A model generated the notes under the pieces. It saw nothing but the letters and a program-made list of their open reading frames with translations. It did no database searches and was not told the origin of the DNA. 64,000 bases of DNA, taken from the NCBI RefSeq assembly GCF_024169245.1, contig NZ_JALJWP010000001.1, positions 5,085,501 to 5,149,500 of the forward strand. Direction: 5' to 3'. Source of the stretch: Pseudomonas koreensis. GTDB lineage: Bacteria > Pseudomonadota > Gammaproteobacteria > Pseudomonadales > Pseudomonadaceae. Below, one piece after another: positions 8,310 to 18,874 of this stretch. The position numbers and the translations under genes are program-made. Each line of letters begins with the position of its first letter. Within the stretch, counting starts at the first letter, position 1.

Positions 8310-9170
8310 TCAGGTTGGCGCCAGATCAAAGAACGCGTGAATCAAGCGCAACTCGCGCCGACGCTCCATGCAGCCGATCATGTGCCGATTCATCAGCCCT
8401 TCCCCGGCAATCGGAATCGCCACTACGCGCGGGTCGTGGCTGACCTCCACCGATGACACCACACCAACGCCCAGCTCAGCCGCAACCGCTTCGGTGACCG
8501 CCTCGCGACTGTCCAGCTCCAGTAACACCCGCGGTTGAATCGACGCCTGCGCGCAAGCCTTGTCAAACGTGCGGCGAGTGATCGAGCCCGGTTCGCGCAG
8601 GACCATGATCACCTGATCCAGCTCTTCGAGTTTCACTTCACCGGAGCGCGCCGCCCACGGATGCGCCACCGGCACCAGCGCGCAGATCCGCGACTCGCTC
8701 AGCGCTTGCAGGTGCAGTCCCTTGCGCGGCTCGACCTCAGTCAGCACCGCGACATCGGCGTGCTCGGACAACAGCGCCGCCAGGGTTTCCTGCGCATTGC
8801 CCAGACGCAGGTTCACGGTGATCCCCGGATAGCGCGCGCGCAGACTGGCCAGCATCGGCATGACCAAGTGCGGCCCGTCCGCCGCCACTTCCAGGCGCCC
8901 GGTCAATAACTGCCGATTGGCCTCAAGCAGGGTCTGGGCTTCTTGCGCCAGGCCAAACATCGCACGGGTGATCGCCGCCAGTCTGGTGCCCTCCTCGGTC
9001 AGCTCTACCCGGCGCGCGGTGCGCCGCAGCAGGGTGATCTGGTAATGCTCCTCCAGCGCCTTGATGTGCCCGGTAACTGCCGGCTGGCTGATGAACAACC
9101 GCGCGGCGGCGCGGGTGAAACTGCCTTCCCGCGCCACGGCATCGAAGGCGCGTAGCTGAAACAGATTCAT
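8310..9170 (-). CDS. LysR-family regulator, probably of 2-aminoethylphosphonate degradation
   Basis: 286 residues. Winged helix at residues 1-60 (FQLRAFDAVAREGSFTRAA, SQPAVTGHIKALEEHY), then a type 2 periplasmic-binding-like effector domain (about 90-280, LAALLSEHADVAVLTEVEP). It is divergent from phnW with a 114-base gap, the classical arrangement for a LysR activator and its target. The effector would be 2-aminoethylphosphonate or a product; this is inferred from position. Confidence 0.87.
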   Translation of the reverse strand: MNLFQLRAFDAVAREGSFTRAAARLFISQPAVTGHIKALEEHYQITLLRRTARRVELTEEGTRLAAITRAMFGLAQEAQTLLEANRQLLTGRLEVAADGPHLVMPMLASLRARYPGITVNLRLGNAQETLAALLSEHADVAVLTEVEPRKGLHLQALSESRICALVPVAHPWAARSGEVKLEELDQVIMVLREPGSITRRTFDKACAQASIQPRVLLELDSREAVTEAVAAELGVGVVSSVEVSHDPRVVAIPIAGEGLMNRHMIGCMERRRELRLIHAFFDLAPT

Positions 9171-9284
9171 GAATAAGCCTCACTGATGGCTGGCATAACA
9201 ACAAACAATTTGATTGATGCAACCGCGAATTGCAACGTATGCCCAGTAGCGTCACTCCACAGCGCTCTCGCAAGGACACCATTA

Positions 9285-10394
9285 ATGAGTACCGCCGTAC
9301 CGATTTTGCTCACTCCCGGCCCGTTGACCACTTCGGCCCGCACCCGTCAGGCGATGATGGTCGACTGGGGTTCGTGGGATGAGCGCTTCAACCAGTTGAC
9401 CGCCAGCCTGTGCGAACAATTGCTGGCCATCGTCAATGGCGCCACCAGCCACCACTGCGTACCGTTGCAAGGCAGCGGCACCTTCGCCGTCGAAGCTGCC
9501 ATCGGTACGCTGGTGCCGCGCGACGGCAAGGTGCTGGTGCTGATCAATGGCGCGTACGGCAAGCGTCTGGCGAAAATCTGCGAAGTGCTCGGTCGCTCGT
9601 TCAGCACCTTCGAAACCGCCGAAGACCAACCGACCACCGCCGTCGACGTCGACCGACTGCTGCGCGCCGACGCCAACATTACTCACGTCGCGCTGATTCA
9701 CTGCGAAACCAGTACCGGAATTCTCAATCCGCTGGCGGAAATCGCCGGGGTCGTCGCGCAACACGGCAAACGCTTGATCATCGATGCCATGAGTTCCTTC
9801 GGCGCATTGCCGGTGGATGCGCGAAAAGTGCCGTTCGACGCGCTGATCGCCGCCTCCGGTAAATGCCTGGAAGGCGTGCCGGGGATGGGTTTTGTCTTCG
9901 CCCGCAAAGAATCGCTGGCCGCGGCCGCCGGCAACTCGCACTCACTGGCGATGGACCTGTACGACCAGCACGCCTACATGATCAAAACCGGGCAATGGCG
10001 CTTCACCCCGCCGACCCACGTGGTCGCCGCGCTGCACGAAGCATTGCTGCAATACAGCGAAGAAGGTGGCCTGCCGGCGCGGCATGCGCGTTATGCTGCC
10101 AACTGCCAGGCGCTGATGGCAGAGATGAACAAAATCGGTTTGCGCAGCTTTCTGCCAGCGGCGATTCAGGCGCCGATCATCGTCACGTTCCATGCGCCGC
10201 AGGATCCGCGTTATCGCTTCAAGGATTTCTATGAACGGGTCAAGGCCAAGGGTTACATCCTCTACCCCGGCAAACTGACCCAGGTCGAAACCTTCCGCAT
10301 CGGCTGCATCGGCCACGTCACCCCGGACGAAATGCGCCGGGCGGTGGCAGCCGTGGCTGAAGCGCTGCGGGAGATGGAAGTGCTCGACATTTAA
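9285..10394 (+). CDS. phnW: 2-aminoethylphosphonate--pyruvate transaminase
   Basis: 369 residues. It transfers the amino group of 2-aminoethylphosphonate to pyruvate, giving phosphonoacetaldehyde and alanine. A PLP fold-type I aminotransferase: start [18 protein letters not shown], substrate loop [12 protein letters not shown], and PLP lysine in [17 protein letters not shown]. The ATG at 9285 follows AAGGA by 8 bases; an upstream in-frame start has no such site. Followed by phnX, so both steps from aminoethylphosphonate to acetaldehyde and phosphate are encoded here. Confidence 0.96.
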   Translation: MSTAVPILLTPGPLTTSARTRQAMMVDWGSWDERFNQLTASLCEQLLAIVNGATSHHCVPLQGSGTFAVEAAIGTLVPRDGKVLVLINGAYGKRLAKICEVLGRSFSTFETAEDQPTTAVDVDRLLRADANITHVALIHCETSTGILNPLAEIAGVVAQHGKRLIIDAMSSFGALPVDARKVPFDALIAASGKCLEGVPGMGFVFARKESLAAAAGNSHSLAMDLYDQHAYMIKTGQWRFTPPTHVVAALHEALLQYSEEGGLPARHARYAANCQALMAEMNKIGLRSFLPAAIQAPIIVTFHAPQDPRYRFKDFYERVKAKGYILYPGKLTQVETFRIGCIGHVTPDEMRRAVAAVAEALREMEVLDI

Positions 10395-10412
10395 ATCCCA
10401 CCACAAATCCCC

Positions 10413-10502
10413 TGTAGGAGTGAGCCTGGTCGCGATGAGGCCCTGTCAGTCGACGAAGATGCTCAATGATCAACCGCCATCGCGAGCAGGCTCACTCCTA
10501 CA
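10413..10502. repeat. Paired palindromic repeat inside the phnW-phnX gap
   Basis: TGTAGGAGTGAGCCTGGTCG on the left and the mirror CGCGAGCAGGCTCACTCCTA on the right, with about 45 bases between. Lying between two genes of one pathway, it could reduce read-through or stabilise the upstream mRNA. Confidence 0.85.
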
Positions 10503-10537
10503 TTTGAATCGTATTGCCAACTCAGGAATTGATTGCC

Positions 10538-11365
10538 ATGAACTACACCAACCCAGACAAGCTGCAAGCCGCGATCCTCGACTGGGCCGGCACCGTGGTC
10601 GATTTCGGCTCGTTCGCGCCGACGCAGATCTTCGTCGAAGCCTTCGCCGAGTTCGATGTGCAGGTGTCGATCGAAGAAGCCCGCGGGCCGATGGGCATGG
10701 GCAAGTGGGACCACATCCGCACCCTTTGCGATCAGCCGCAAGTCGCCGAGCGTTACCGCAAAGTGTTCGGCCGCACGCCAACCAACGATGACGTTACCGC
10801 CATCTACAACCGCTTCATGCCGCTGCAGATCGAGAAGATCGCCGAGCACTCGGCACTCATTCCCGGCGCACTGGACACTATCGCCCAACTGCGCCAGCAA
10901 GGAATCAAGATCGGCTCCTGCTCCGGCTACCCGAAAGCGGTCATGGACAAAGTCGTCGAACTGGCCGCCAGCAACGGCTACGTCGCCGATCATGTGGTCG
11001 CCACCGACGAGGTACCGAACGGTCGTCCATGGCCGGCGCAAGCCCTGGCCAACGTGATCGCCTTGGGCATCGACGACGTTGCGGCGTGCGTAAAGATCGA
11101 CGACACCGTGCCGGGCATTCTCGAAGGTCGCCGTGCCGGAATGTGGACGGTCGCGCTGATCTGTTCGGGCAACGCCTTGGGTCTGGACTACGAGGGTTTC
11201 CGCGCACTGGGCAATGATGAACTGGCCAGTGAACGCAAGCGCATTCACGCACTGTTCGAAAGCTCGCGTCCGCATTACATGATCGACACCATCAGCGACC
11301 TGCCGCACGTGATCGCCGACATCAACAAACGTCTGGCCAACGGCGAGATGCCGCAGAATGCCTGA
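10538..11365 (+). CDS. phnX: Phosphonoacetaldehyde hydrolase (phosphonatase)
   Basis: 275 residues, the usual size. It cleaves the C-P bond of phosphonoacetaldehyde to acetaldehyde and phosphate. A HAD-superfamily enzyme: nucleophile Asp in [12 protein letters not shown] (near residue 15), the cap-domain Schiff-base lysine region [14 protein letters not shown], motif [15 protein letters not shown] and the acidic [12 protein letters not shown]. The start at 10538 is preceded by CAGGAA. The LysR gene, phnW and phnX form a compact aminoethylphosphonate island with no transporter inside the window. Confidence 0.96.
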   Translation: MNYTNPDKLQAAILDWAGTVVDFGSFAPTQIFVEAFAEFDVQVSIEEARGPMGMGKWDHIRTLCDQPQVAERYRKVFGRTPTNDDVTAIYNRFMPLQIEKIAEHSALIPGALDTIAQLRQQGIKIGSCSGYPKAVMDKVVELAASNGYVADHVVATDEVPNGRPWPAQALANVIALGIDDVAACVKIDDTVPGILEGRRAGMWTVALICSGNALGLDYEGFRALGNDELASERKRIHALFESSRPHYMIDTISDLPHVIADINKRLANGEMPQNA

Positions 11366-11378
11366 GGCTGAAAACCGA

Positions 11379-11417
11379 AACACCGCTGATCAATGACCGT
11401 CAGCGGTGTTCTTTTTT
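11379..11417 (+). terminator. Rho-independent terminator after phnX
   Basis: AACACCGCTG (11379-11388) pairs with CAGCGGTGTT (11401-11410) and is followed by CTTTTTT. It lies 14 bases after the phnX stop. Confidence 0.88.
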
Positions 11418-11454
11418 GCACTATCTGCAAACCACGATAACGCTCGGTAATCAA

Positions 11455-12147
11455 TTATTCCGAAACAAGGTTACCTTGTGCATCGTACGTAAGGCCATCG
11501 GGATGTTTAACACTGCCGTCCGGCAACTGTTCAGTTCCATCTTCCCAGACAATACGACCATCCGGATATTCAACGGTATTATCCGGCCAGACGATCCGCC
11601 CGTCAGGATGCTCTACCCGGCCGTCTTCATATTGAATGATGCCGTCGGGACGCTTGATCGAAGTTTTATCGACATCCACCACGCTACCGTCGGGCAGTGT
11701 GGTCGAACCATCGACGTTGACCGTCGCACCGAGTGTCTGAATCAACGTTATCAACGCCACCGGATCGACGTTGATGTTAAGGGTCGGCCATGGCATCGGC
11801 GGACGCTTGTTGTCGACCGGTGCCACGGGTTTGATAGGGGCTACCGGGCTGATCGGTGCGACTGGCTTGGTTGGCGCTACCGGTTTGGTGGGTGCCACTG
11901 GTTTGGTCGACGATACTGGCCTGGTCGGCGCCACGGGCTTGGTTGGCGCTACTGGCTTGGTGGGTGCCACTGGTTTGGTCGGCGATACTGGCCTGGTCGG
12001 TGCCACGGGTTTCGTTGGAGCTACTGGCTTGGTCGGTGCCACCGGTCTGGTTGGCGCTGCTGGATTGGTAGAACCCACCGGTTTGGTCGGGGTTATTGGC
12101 TTTGGCGTCGAGGTAGAGGGCCGAGGTTTGGGAGTTGGACGTTTCAT
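11455..12147 (-). CDS. Proline-rich PTKPVA / PDG-heptad repeat protein of unknown function
   Basis: 230 residues from the ATG at 12147; a TTG 12 bases upstream is the alternative. No signal peptide or membrane helix. The N-terminal half (about 20-110) repeats PTKPVA/PTRPVS hexapeptides. A short linker (PWPTLNINVDPVALITLIQ) leads to a C-terminal run of 7-residue units, PDGRIVW, PDNTVEY, PDGRIVW, EDGTEQL, PDGSVKH, PDGLTYD. Such short PDG turns are compatible with a repetitive beta sheet. I do not recognise the family. It is convergent with phnX and lies beside an AT-rich gap, hinting at acquisition. Function cannot be assigned. Confidence 0.75.
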   Translation of the reverse strand: MKRPTPKPRPSTSTPKPITPTKPVGSTNPAAPTRPVAPTKPVAPTKPVAPTRPVSPTKPVAPTKPVAPTKPVAPTRPVSSTKPVAPTKPVAPTKPVAPISPVAPIKPVAPVDNKRPPMPWPTLNINVDPVALITLIQTLGATVNVDGSTTLPDGSVVDVDKTSIKRPDGIIQYEDGRVEHPDGRIVWPDNTVEYPDGRIVWEDGTEQLPDGSVKHPDGLTYDAQGNLVSE

Positions 12148-12460
12148 ATACACACTCAAAATAAAAAAGTTATTCTTAATCTTTAATAACTAACTAAAGA
12201 CCCAACCCGACAATAACCACACAACACAAACCATTCAAATCAAAAGAACATACAAGATATAAACAACATACAGTTACGCCAGGCAAGGCAACTTATGACA
12301 ATGATATTTAAATACCGGGCAAATCAAACGCAGGGCACTGAGCACTTTTCTTCTGCGTAAAAATCATCAAGCGTTGCAGGCAAAAACATCCCGGCAGGTT
12401 TACAGTGAAACAAGTGCCGCGACGACGGCCTGATTGCATTTCGATCCCGAGGAACCCCTT
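12148..12460. other. AT-rich intergenic region
   Basis: About 310 bases between the divergent repeat-protein and cytochrome b561 genes, clearly more AT-rich than the surroundings (AAATAAAAAAGTTATTCTTA near 12160, then AACAACATACAGTTACG). It must hold both promoters. I see no clear RNA gene or repeat. The composition shift suggests foreign origin or a curved regulatory region. Confidence 0.5.
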
Positions 12461-13009
12461 ATGCCGTGGACAAGCTCCGAATCGCGTTACAGCACTGTAT
12501 CGGTTCTGTTGCACTGGCTGATGCTGGTGTTGTTGGTGCTGGTGTACGCCAGCATGGAACTGCGCGGCTTCCTCCCCAAGGGCAGCGGCGGTCGCACGCT
12601 GATTCGCGAGATGCACTATCTGCTGGGGCTCACCGTTTTCGTACTGGTGTGGTTTCGCCTGCTTGCGCGCAGCCTCGGCCATGCGCCGAAAATCTTCCCC
12701 GCTTCGCCCGCCTGGCAAACCGCCGTGGCGCGGCTGATGCACTGGGCGTTGTACTTGTTCATGCTCGGCATGCCGATATTGGGCTGGCTGATCACCAGCG
12801 CCGAGGGCCATCAAGTGATGTTCTACGGTTTCGATTTGCCGCTATTGGTCGGTGAAAACAAGGCGTTCGCCAAACAGGTCGAAGGCTGGCATGTGCTGAT
12901 CGCCACGATCGGCTATTGGCTGATCGGCCTGCATGCGCTGGCGGGCATTTATCACCATTACGTGGTGCGCGATAACACCTTGCTGCGGATGATGCCCAAG
13001 CGCGGCTGA
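12461..13009 (+). CDS. Cytochrome b561 family protein
   Basis: 182 residues, complete. Four hydrophobic helices with histidines spaced as b561 haem ligands: VLLHWLMLVLLVLVYA, IREMHYLLGLTVFVLVWFR, ARLMHWALYLFMLGMPILGW and GLHALAGIYHHYVVRD. GAGGA lies 7 bases before the ATG at 12461. Expected to oxidise quinol in the inner membrane. A second cytochrome b561, distinct from the one coupled to the catalase at the left edge; no partner enzyme is adjacent. Confidence 0.9.
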   Translation: MPWTSSESRYSTVSVLLHWLMLVLLVLVYASMELRGFLPKGSGGRTLIREMHYLLGLTVFVLVWFRLLARSLGHAPKIFPASPAWQTAVARLMHWALYLFMLGMPILGWLITSAEGHQVMFYGFDLPLLVGENKAFAKQVEGWHVLIATIGYWLIGLHALAGIYHHYVVRDNTLLRMMPKRG

Positions 13010-13012
13010 GCC

Positions 13013-13939
13013 TCAGGGCGTCGCGGCAAATCCGCGTCGCCCTTGCAGGCCGCCCGTGTGGACGAAAATCAGACGAGTGCCAGCGGCGAATCCACCTGAC
13101 TCGACATGCTGCTTGAGCGCCAGCAAGGCCTTGCCGGTGTACAGCGGTTCCAAAGGGATACCGCTGGCTTGCTCGGTCTGTTCAATGAAGGTCAGCAGCG
13201 CCTCGTCGACTTTGGCGAAGCCACCCCGGCTGGCGTCGACCAGTTGATAGCCCGCCGCAGGCTCGGTGGCGTGCGCAAGAATCAACTCGATGTTCGGCGC
13301 CACGCCATGATCATCCGGTACGGCCAGCGCGCCATACAGTGAGCGCTTGCCTCTCTCGCCGAGTGCCAGTCCGGCCAGGGTCGTGCCGGTGCCACAGGCC
13401 AGCCACCAGGCGTCAAAATCATCCCATCCCACGTTGGCCAATTGTCCGTCGACCTGCTGCCTGATCGCCGCGCAACCCAGTGCGCCGGCCAGTCCACCAC
13501 CGCCCTCAGGCACTGCGTGCAACATCGGATATTGCGCCTGCCACGGCGTCCAGAATCCAGCTTCGTGCCGCGCGCGGTAGCCGCCGTAACCCAGCCAATG
13601 CACCCGCATGCCGAACGCGTGCAGATCCTGCACTGTCGGCGTGTCCTGCGGGTGCCCGCGCAGCAGCCCCACGGTTGTGAACCCCAGCCGCTTGCCCGCC
13701 GCAGCCAGCGCATGCAGATGATTGGAATGCGCGCCGCCAAGACTGATGATGCCATCGGCGCCGGCACGCTCAGCGGCTTTGAGGTGTTCGACGAGTTTGA
13801 ACCACTTGTTGCCGCTGATCAGCGGGTCGATCCGGTCCAGACGCAGGATCGCGACTTCGATGCCGGCGCTTGCCAGCCAGTCCAGATGGAGGGGTTCGAG
13901 CGGGGCTTGGGGTAGCCAGTTGGCGGGAGGCAAAAGCAT
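13013..13939 (-). CDS. PLP-dependent D-cysteine desulfhydrase / ACC deaminase-like enzyme
   Basis: About 308 residues. A fold-type II PLP enzyme: the PLP lysine lies in DPLISGNKWFKLVEHL, the cofactor loop in LGGAHSNHLHALAAAGKR, and the phosphate-binding loop in ACGTGTTLAGLALG. Sequence at this level does not separate 1-aminocyclopropane-1-carboxylate deaminase from D-cysteine desulfhydrase; most such Pseudomonas genes act on D-cysteine or are untested. The start is uncertain: no strong ribosome site is seen, and an ATG at 13969 would add 10 residues close to the repeat at 13974. Confidence 0.82.
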   Translation of the reverse strand: MLLPPANWLPQAPLEPLHLDWLASAGIEVAILRLDRIDPLISGNKWFKLVEHLKAAERAGADGIISLGGAHSNHLHALAAAGKRLGFTTVGLLRGHPQDTPTVQDLHAFGMRVHWLGYGGYRARHEAGFWTPWQAQYPMLHAVPEGGGGLAGALGCAAIRQQVDGQLANVGWDDFDAWWLACGTGTTLAGLALGERGKRSLYGALAVPDDHGVAPNIELILAHATEPAAGYQLVDASRGGFAKVDEALLTFIEQTEQASGIPLEPLYTGKALLALKQHVESGGFAAGTRLIFVHTGGLQGRRGFAATP

Positions 13940-13973
13940 GGGCACTGCACAATCTGGAAAAGACCACATACTA

Positions 13974-14054
13974 GTAGGAGCTGCCGCAGGCTGCGATCTT
14001 TTGATCTTGCTTTTGAACACAAGATCAACAGATCGCAGCCTGCGGCAGCTCCTA
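13974..14054. repeat. Palindromic repeat (GTAGGAGCTGCCGCAGGCTG arms)
   Basis: GTAGGAGCTGCCGCAGGCTG and its mirror CAGCCTGCGGCAGCTCCTAC enclose a short AT-rich centre with GATCTTTTGATC and AAGATCAACAGATC. Lies between the tandem minus-strand fadH and PLP-enzyme genes. Confidence 0.85.
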
Positions 14055-14064
14055 CAAAATGTGT

Positions 14065-16125
<2,061 letters not shown>

Positions 16126-16310
16126 TCACGGAAAATTGCGGGAGCTCTGCGTCCCCCGTCAGTCATGTTCGACAGACTAAGAGGCGCACCGCTGTCACTC
16201 AATGACCGTAACTGACAAGTTATTGATCCAAATGCGCAGCGCCCCTTGGCAATCCGGGCCATGGGCCCTACCCTAGGCGCCACACTCTGTACCGGCTGTT
16301 GTTGGTTTTC

Positions 16311-17441
16311 ATGCGCAAACTTCTGTACCTGTTTTTCTCCATGGCCCTCGTTGCCGCCCTGACCACCTACGCCATGTGGGCGGCAGACCGGCCGGCGGGG
16401 CACTACCTGTCGGATTTGCGCATCAAGCTTGCTGTCAATCAGGGCACGCCCGCCGGTCGTGGCAACCTGCTGGGCATTCAACCCGAACTGTTTCCCACCG
16501 ATTATCAAAGCCCGGCACGCCTGCACCGCAAGCTCGCGGCGTATCTTCAGCAAGCCCGCGATCAAGGCTTGCTCAATGAGAAAACCGTGGTGGTATTGCC
16601 GGAGCATGTCGGCACCTGGCTGATGATCAGCGGCGAGAAAGACGAGTTGTATCAGGCGCCGACCCTGGCTGAAGCGATGAACTGGCTGGCGGCAAGCAAT
16701 CCGCTGCTGTTCGCCCGCGCGTGGTTGCGGGCCAAGGGCGAGCAACGTCTGGACGATGCTTATCTGCGGATGAAATCGAAGGCCATGGCCAAGGATTACC
16801 AGGCACTGTTCGGCGGTCTGGCCAAGGAGTTCCAGGTCACCCTGGTGGCCGGCTCCATCGTGCTGCCGGAGCCGAGCATCCGCGACGGCCGGCTCAAGGC
16901 TGGCAGCGGCGCGCTATTCAACAGCAGCGTGGTATTCGGCCGCGACGGCGCACCGCTGGGCCAGCCGCAACGGCAGATGCACCCGATCTTCGATCAGCAG
17001 GGGGTGATTCAGGCCGAAGACAAGCACGCCATCCAGGTCGTCGACACCCCGGCCGGACGTCTGGGCATCCTCATCGGCAGTGACAGCTGGTATCCCGGCA
17101 ACTACCGCACCCTCGACGATCAAGGCGCGCAACTGGTCGCCGTGCCGGCGCAAGTGATTGGCCAAGGTGCCTGGGACAAACCCTGGCGCGGCTACAAGGG
17201 TTCGAGCACGCCGGGGTCGGTCAGCCTCAAGCCTGGCGACCTCAGCGAAGGTCAGGCCTGGCATCGATTGACTCTCACCGCGCAGCCGCCGAGCAGCCGC
17301 GCCATTGCCGGGGTCAGTGTGTTCATGCGCGGACAGTTCTGGGACAAGCCGAGTACCGGCAGAAGCTTCCTCAGCAGCAATGGCCAGCAGTTCGCCGATG
17401 GCGAGGCCCGTGGTGCGCGCTTGCTGAACGTCTGGCTGTAA
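16311..17441 (+). CDS. Nitrilase-fold (carbon-nitrogen hydrolase) protein with degenerate active site
   Basis: 376 residues. An N-terminal hydrophobic segment (KLLYLFFSMALVAALTTYA) suggests a membrane anchor or signal peptide. The nitrilase glutamate region is visible (VVVLPEHVGTW), but where the family has a catalytic lysine the protein reads PQRQMHPIF, and where the catalytic cysteine is expected (IC.D) it reads LGILIGSDSWYPG. The Glu-Lys-Cys triad therefore seems to be Glu-Gln-Gly. It may bind rather than hydrolyse a ligand, or use a different chemistry. Three bases separate it from the AraC regulator gene, so they form an operon. Confidence 0.75.
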   Translation: MRKLLYLFFSMALVAALTTYAMWAADRPAGHYLSDLRIKLAVNQGTPAGRGNLLGIQPELFPTDYQSPARLHRKLAAYLQQARDQGLLNEKTVVVLPEHVGTWLMISGEKDELYQAPTLAEAMNWLAASNPLLFARAWLRAKGEQRLDDAYLRMKSKAMAKDYQALFGGLAKEFQVTLVAGSIVLPEPSIRDGRLKAGSGALFNSSVVFGRDGAPLGQPQRQMHPIFDQQGVIQAEDKHAIQVVDTPAGRLGILIGSDSWYPGNYRTLDDQGAQLVAVPAQVIGQGAWDKPWRGYKGSSTPGSVSLKPGDLSEGQAWHRLTLTAQPPSSRAIAGVSVFMRGQFWDKPSTGRSFLSSNGQQFADGEARGARLLNVWL

Positions 17442-17444
17442 ACC

Positions 17445-18485
17445 ATGAAGCCGCAACCGATGCGTCTCGGGGATCTGTCGGTAGGCTTCGTTCATAGTCT
17501 GGCCGAGGCCGTGCATAGCCACGGCGCGGACCCGCTGCCTCTGCTTGAGCAATACGGCCTCGATGCCGCGCGGCTGGCCGAGGCAGGAGCGCGTTTATCA
17601 ATCCCGCGCTACATGCGCCTTGGCCATGCCGCCATCCAGCTGACGGGCGACCCGGCGCTGGGCCTGCGCATGGGGCAGATGATCCGCTTGAATCAGGCCG
17701 GTCTGGCCGGCATCACCGCCGCGCAAGCGCCTACCGTGCGCGAAGCGGCCCGCTGCCTGACTCGCTTTGAACCGCTTTACGGCTCCAACTATCGCGGGCA
17801 GTCCAGTTTCCACGAAGACGCCAATGGCGCCTGGCTGCGCTTCTACTCGATCAGCCCCTACAACGCTTATAACCGCTTCGTGGTCGACTCGATCCTCGCC
17901 GGCTGGCTGCACCAATTGTCGAGTCTTTGCCGCCAATCGTTGCGTGCCGAAAGGATCGAAATCGAGTTCGAAGCGCCGGATTATCGTGATGCCTACGCTG
18001 TGCTCGGCGACTGCCCGATCCAGTTCAGCGCCGAGCGCAATCAACTGCGCCTGAGCCTGAGCAGCCTCGCCATGCGCAACCCCGAACATTGTCCGAGCAC
18101 CTGGCGGCATTTGCTGCAATTGTGTGAACGGGAACTGGAACAACTGACCCGCACCCGCAGCCTGCGCGAACGCATCACGCAATTGCTCGGCCCGTTGCTC
18201 AATGGTGGCCGCGAGCCGGATCTTGAAGAAGTCGCGGCACGCCTGAAACTGCCCACCTGGACCTTGCGGCGCAAACTCGCCGAAGAAGGCACGCAGTTCC
18301 GCGCGATCCTCAATGACACACGCCGCGATCTGGCGATGACCTATATCCGTGACACCGAACTGGCGTTCGGCGAAATCGCCTACCTGCTTGGCTTTGCCTC
18401 AGCCGAAGCTTTCCAGCGCGCATTCAAGCGCTGGAGCGGACAGACGCCCGGCGAATCTCGACGAAATTATCGCTCGGGAGCTTGA
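17445..18485 (+). CDS. AraC-family transcriptional regulator
   Basis: 346 residues. The N-terminal half is an arabinose-binding-like sensor domain of the OruR/ArgR type (FVHSLAEAVHSHGADPLPLL, GDPALGLRMGQMIRL). The C-terminal double helix-turn-helix (about 245-340) shows LEEVAARLKLPTWTLRRKL and GEIAYLLGFASAEAFQRAFK followed by WSGQTPGESR. It starts 3 bases after the nitrilase-like gene, so it may regulate that gene in response to a related small molecule. Confidence 0.9.
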   Translation: MKPQPMRLGDLSVGFVHSLAEAVHSHGADPLPLLEQYGLDAARLAEAGARLSIPRYMRLGHAAIQLTGDPALGLRMGQMIRLNQAGLAGITAAQAPTVREAARCLTRFEPLYGSNYRGQSSFHEDANGAWLRFYSISPYNAYNRFVVDSILAGWLHQLSSLCRQSLRAERIEIEFEAPDYRDAYAVLGDCPIQFSAERNQLRLSLSSLAMRNPEHCPSTWRHLLQLCERELEQLTRTRSLRERITQLLGPLLNGGREPDLEEVAARLKLPTWTLRRKLAEEGTQFRAILNDTRRDLAMTYIRDTELAFGEIAYLLGFASAEAFQRAFKRWSGQTPGESRRNYRSGA

Positions 18486-18488
18486 AGC

Positions 18489-18575
18489 TCAGAGCTCCGT
18501 CGCGTCGTCAGCCGGCTCTGGTTGATCCAGTTCAAAGGCCTGGTATTCGAGCAGCTCTTCCTGATACTCATCCAT
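18489..18575 (-). CDS. Possible 28-residue acidic small protein
   Basis: ATG at 18575 opens MDEYQEELLEYQAFELDQPE and stops at 18489 after 28 residues; 12 are Asp or Glu and none is Lys or Arg. GGGGGA lies 8 bases before the start, a usable ribosome site. The frame lies in the gap after the AraC gene, convergent with it, and its third-position use looks coding. I believe similar short acidic ORFs exist in other pseudomonads but cannot verify it. Function unknown. Confidence 0.5.
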   Translation of the reverse strand: MDEYQEELLEYQAFELDQPEPADDATEL

Positions 18576-18767
18576 CGTATAAATCCCCCAAACTGCTCGC
18601 TGTAAAATGGCTTGATCAATCGACCTGTGCCCCGAGCATAAAGTGCCCGTGTGAAGGAAAAGTAAAACGCGACCTTCATGAATAAAACGTAGCAGGTGGT
18701 TGGGGATTTATCGCGGCGATGATGTCGCAGGTGTGTAACCAGATTTTTGGGCTAACCCAGAAACCAC
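18576..18767. other. Intergenic stretch upstream of the 28-residue ORF
   Basis: Presumably holds the promoter of the small acidic ORF on the minus strand. It is AT-richer than average. No convincing longer gene or RNA is visible. Confidence 0.35.
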
Positions 18768-18857
18768 TGTGGGAGCGAGCCTGCTCGCGAAGGCAAAGTG
18801 TCAGTCTAATTATCTGTCGACTGACACTCCGCCTTCGCGAGCAGGCTCGCTCCCACA
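18768..18857. repeat. Paired palindromic repeat (GTGGGAGCGAGCCTGCTCGC arms)
   Basis: TGTGGGAGCGAGCCTGCTCG and its exact mirror enclose about 45 bases with a secondary inverted repeat, AGTGTCAG and CTGACACT. Both arms are perfect, so it is a recent or maintained REPIN-like unit downstream of the DUF2242 gene. Confidence 0.9.
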
Positions 18858-18874
18858 GGGTTTCGCTGAATTTC

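Noticed and set aside
11771..12193. Plus-strand Gly/Leu/Val repeat frame (ATGLVGATGLVG) opposite the PTKPVA protein
   Set aside because: It is the antisense image of the proline repeats; collagen-like appearance follows from reverse-complementing CC(A/G)-rich codons, and the minus-strand frame has the PDG domain.
18482..18685. 67-codon plus-strand frame after the AraC gene
   Set aside because: No ribosome site of its own, no fold, and opposite to the more plausible 28-residue ORF.
18768..18857. CRISPR-like repeat interpretation of the dispersed palindromes
   Set aside because: Repeats are inverted pairs scattered singly in intergenic gaps, not direct repeats with unique spacers; no cas genes.
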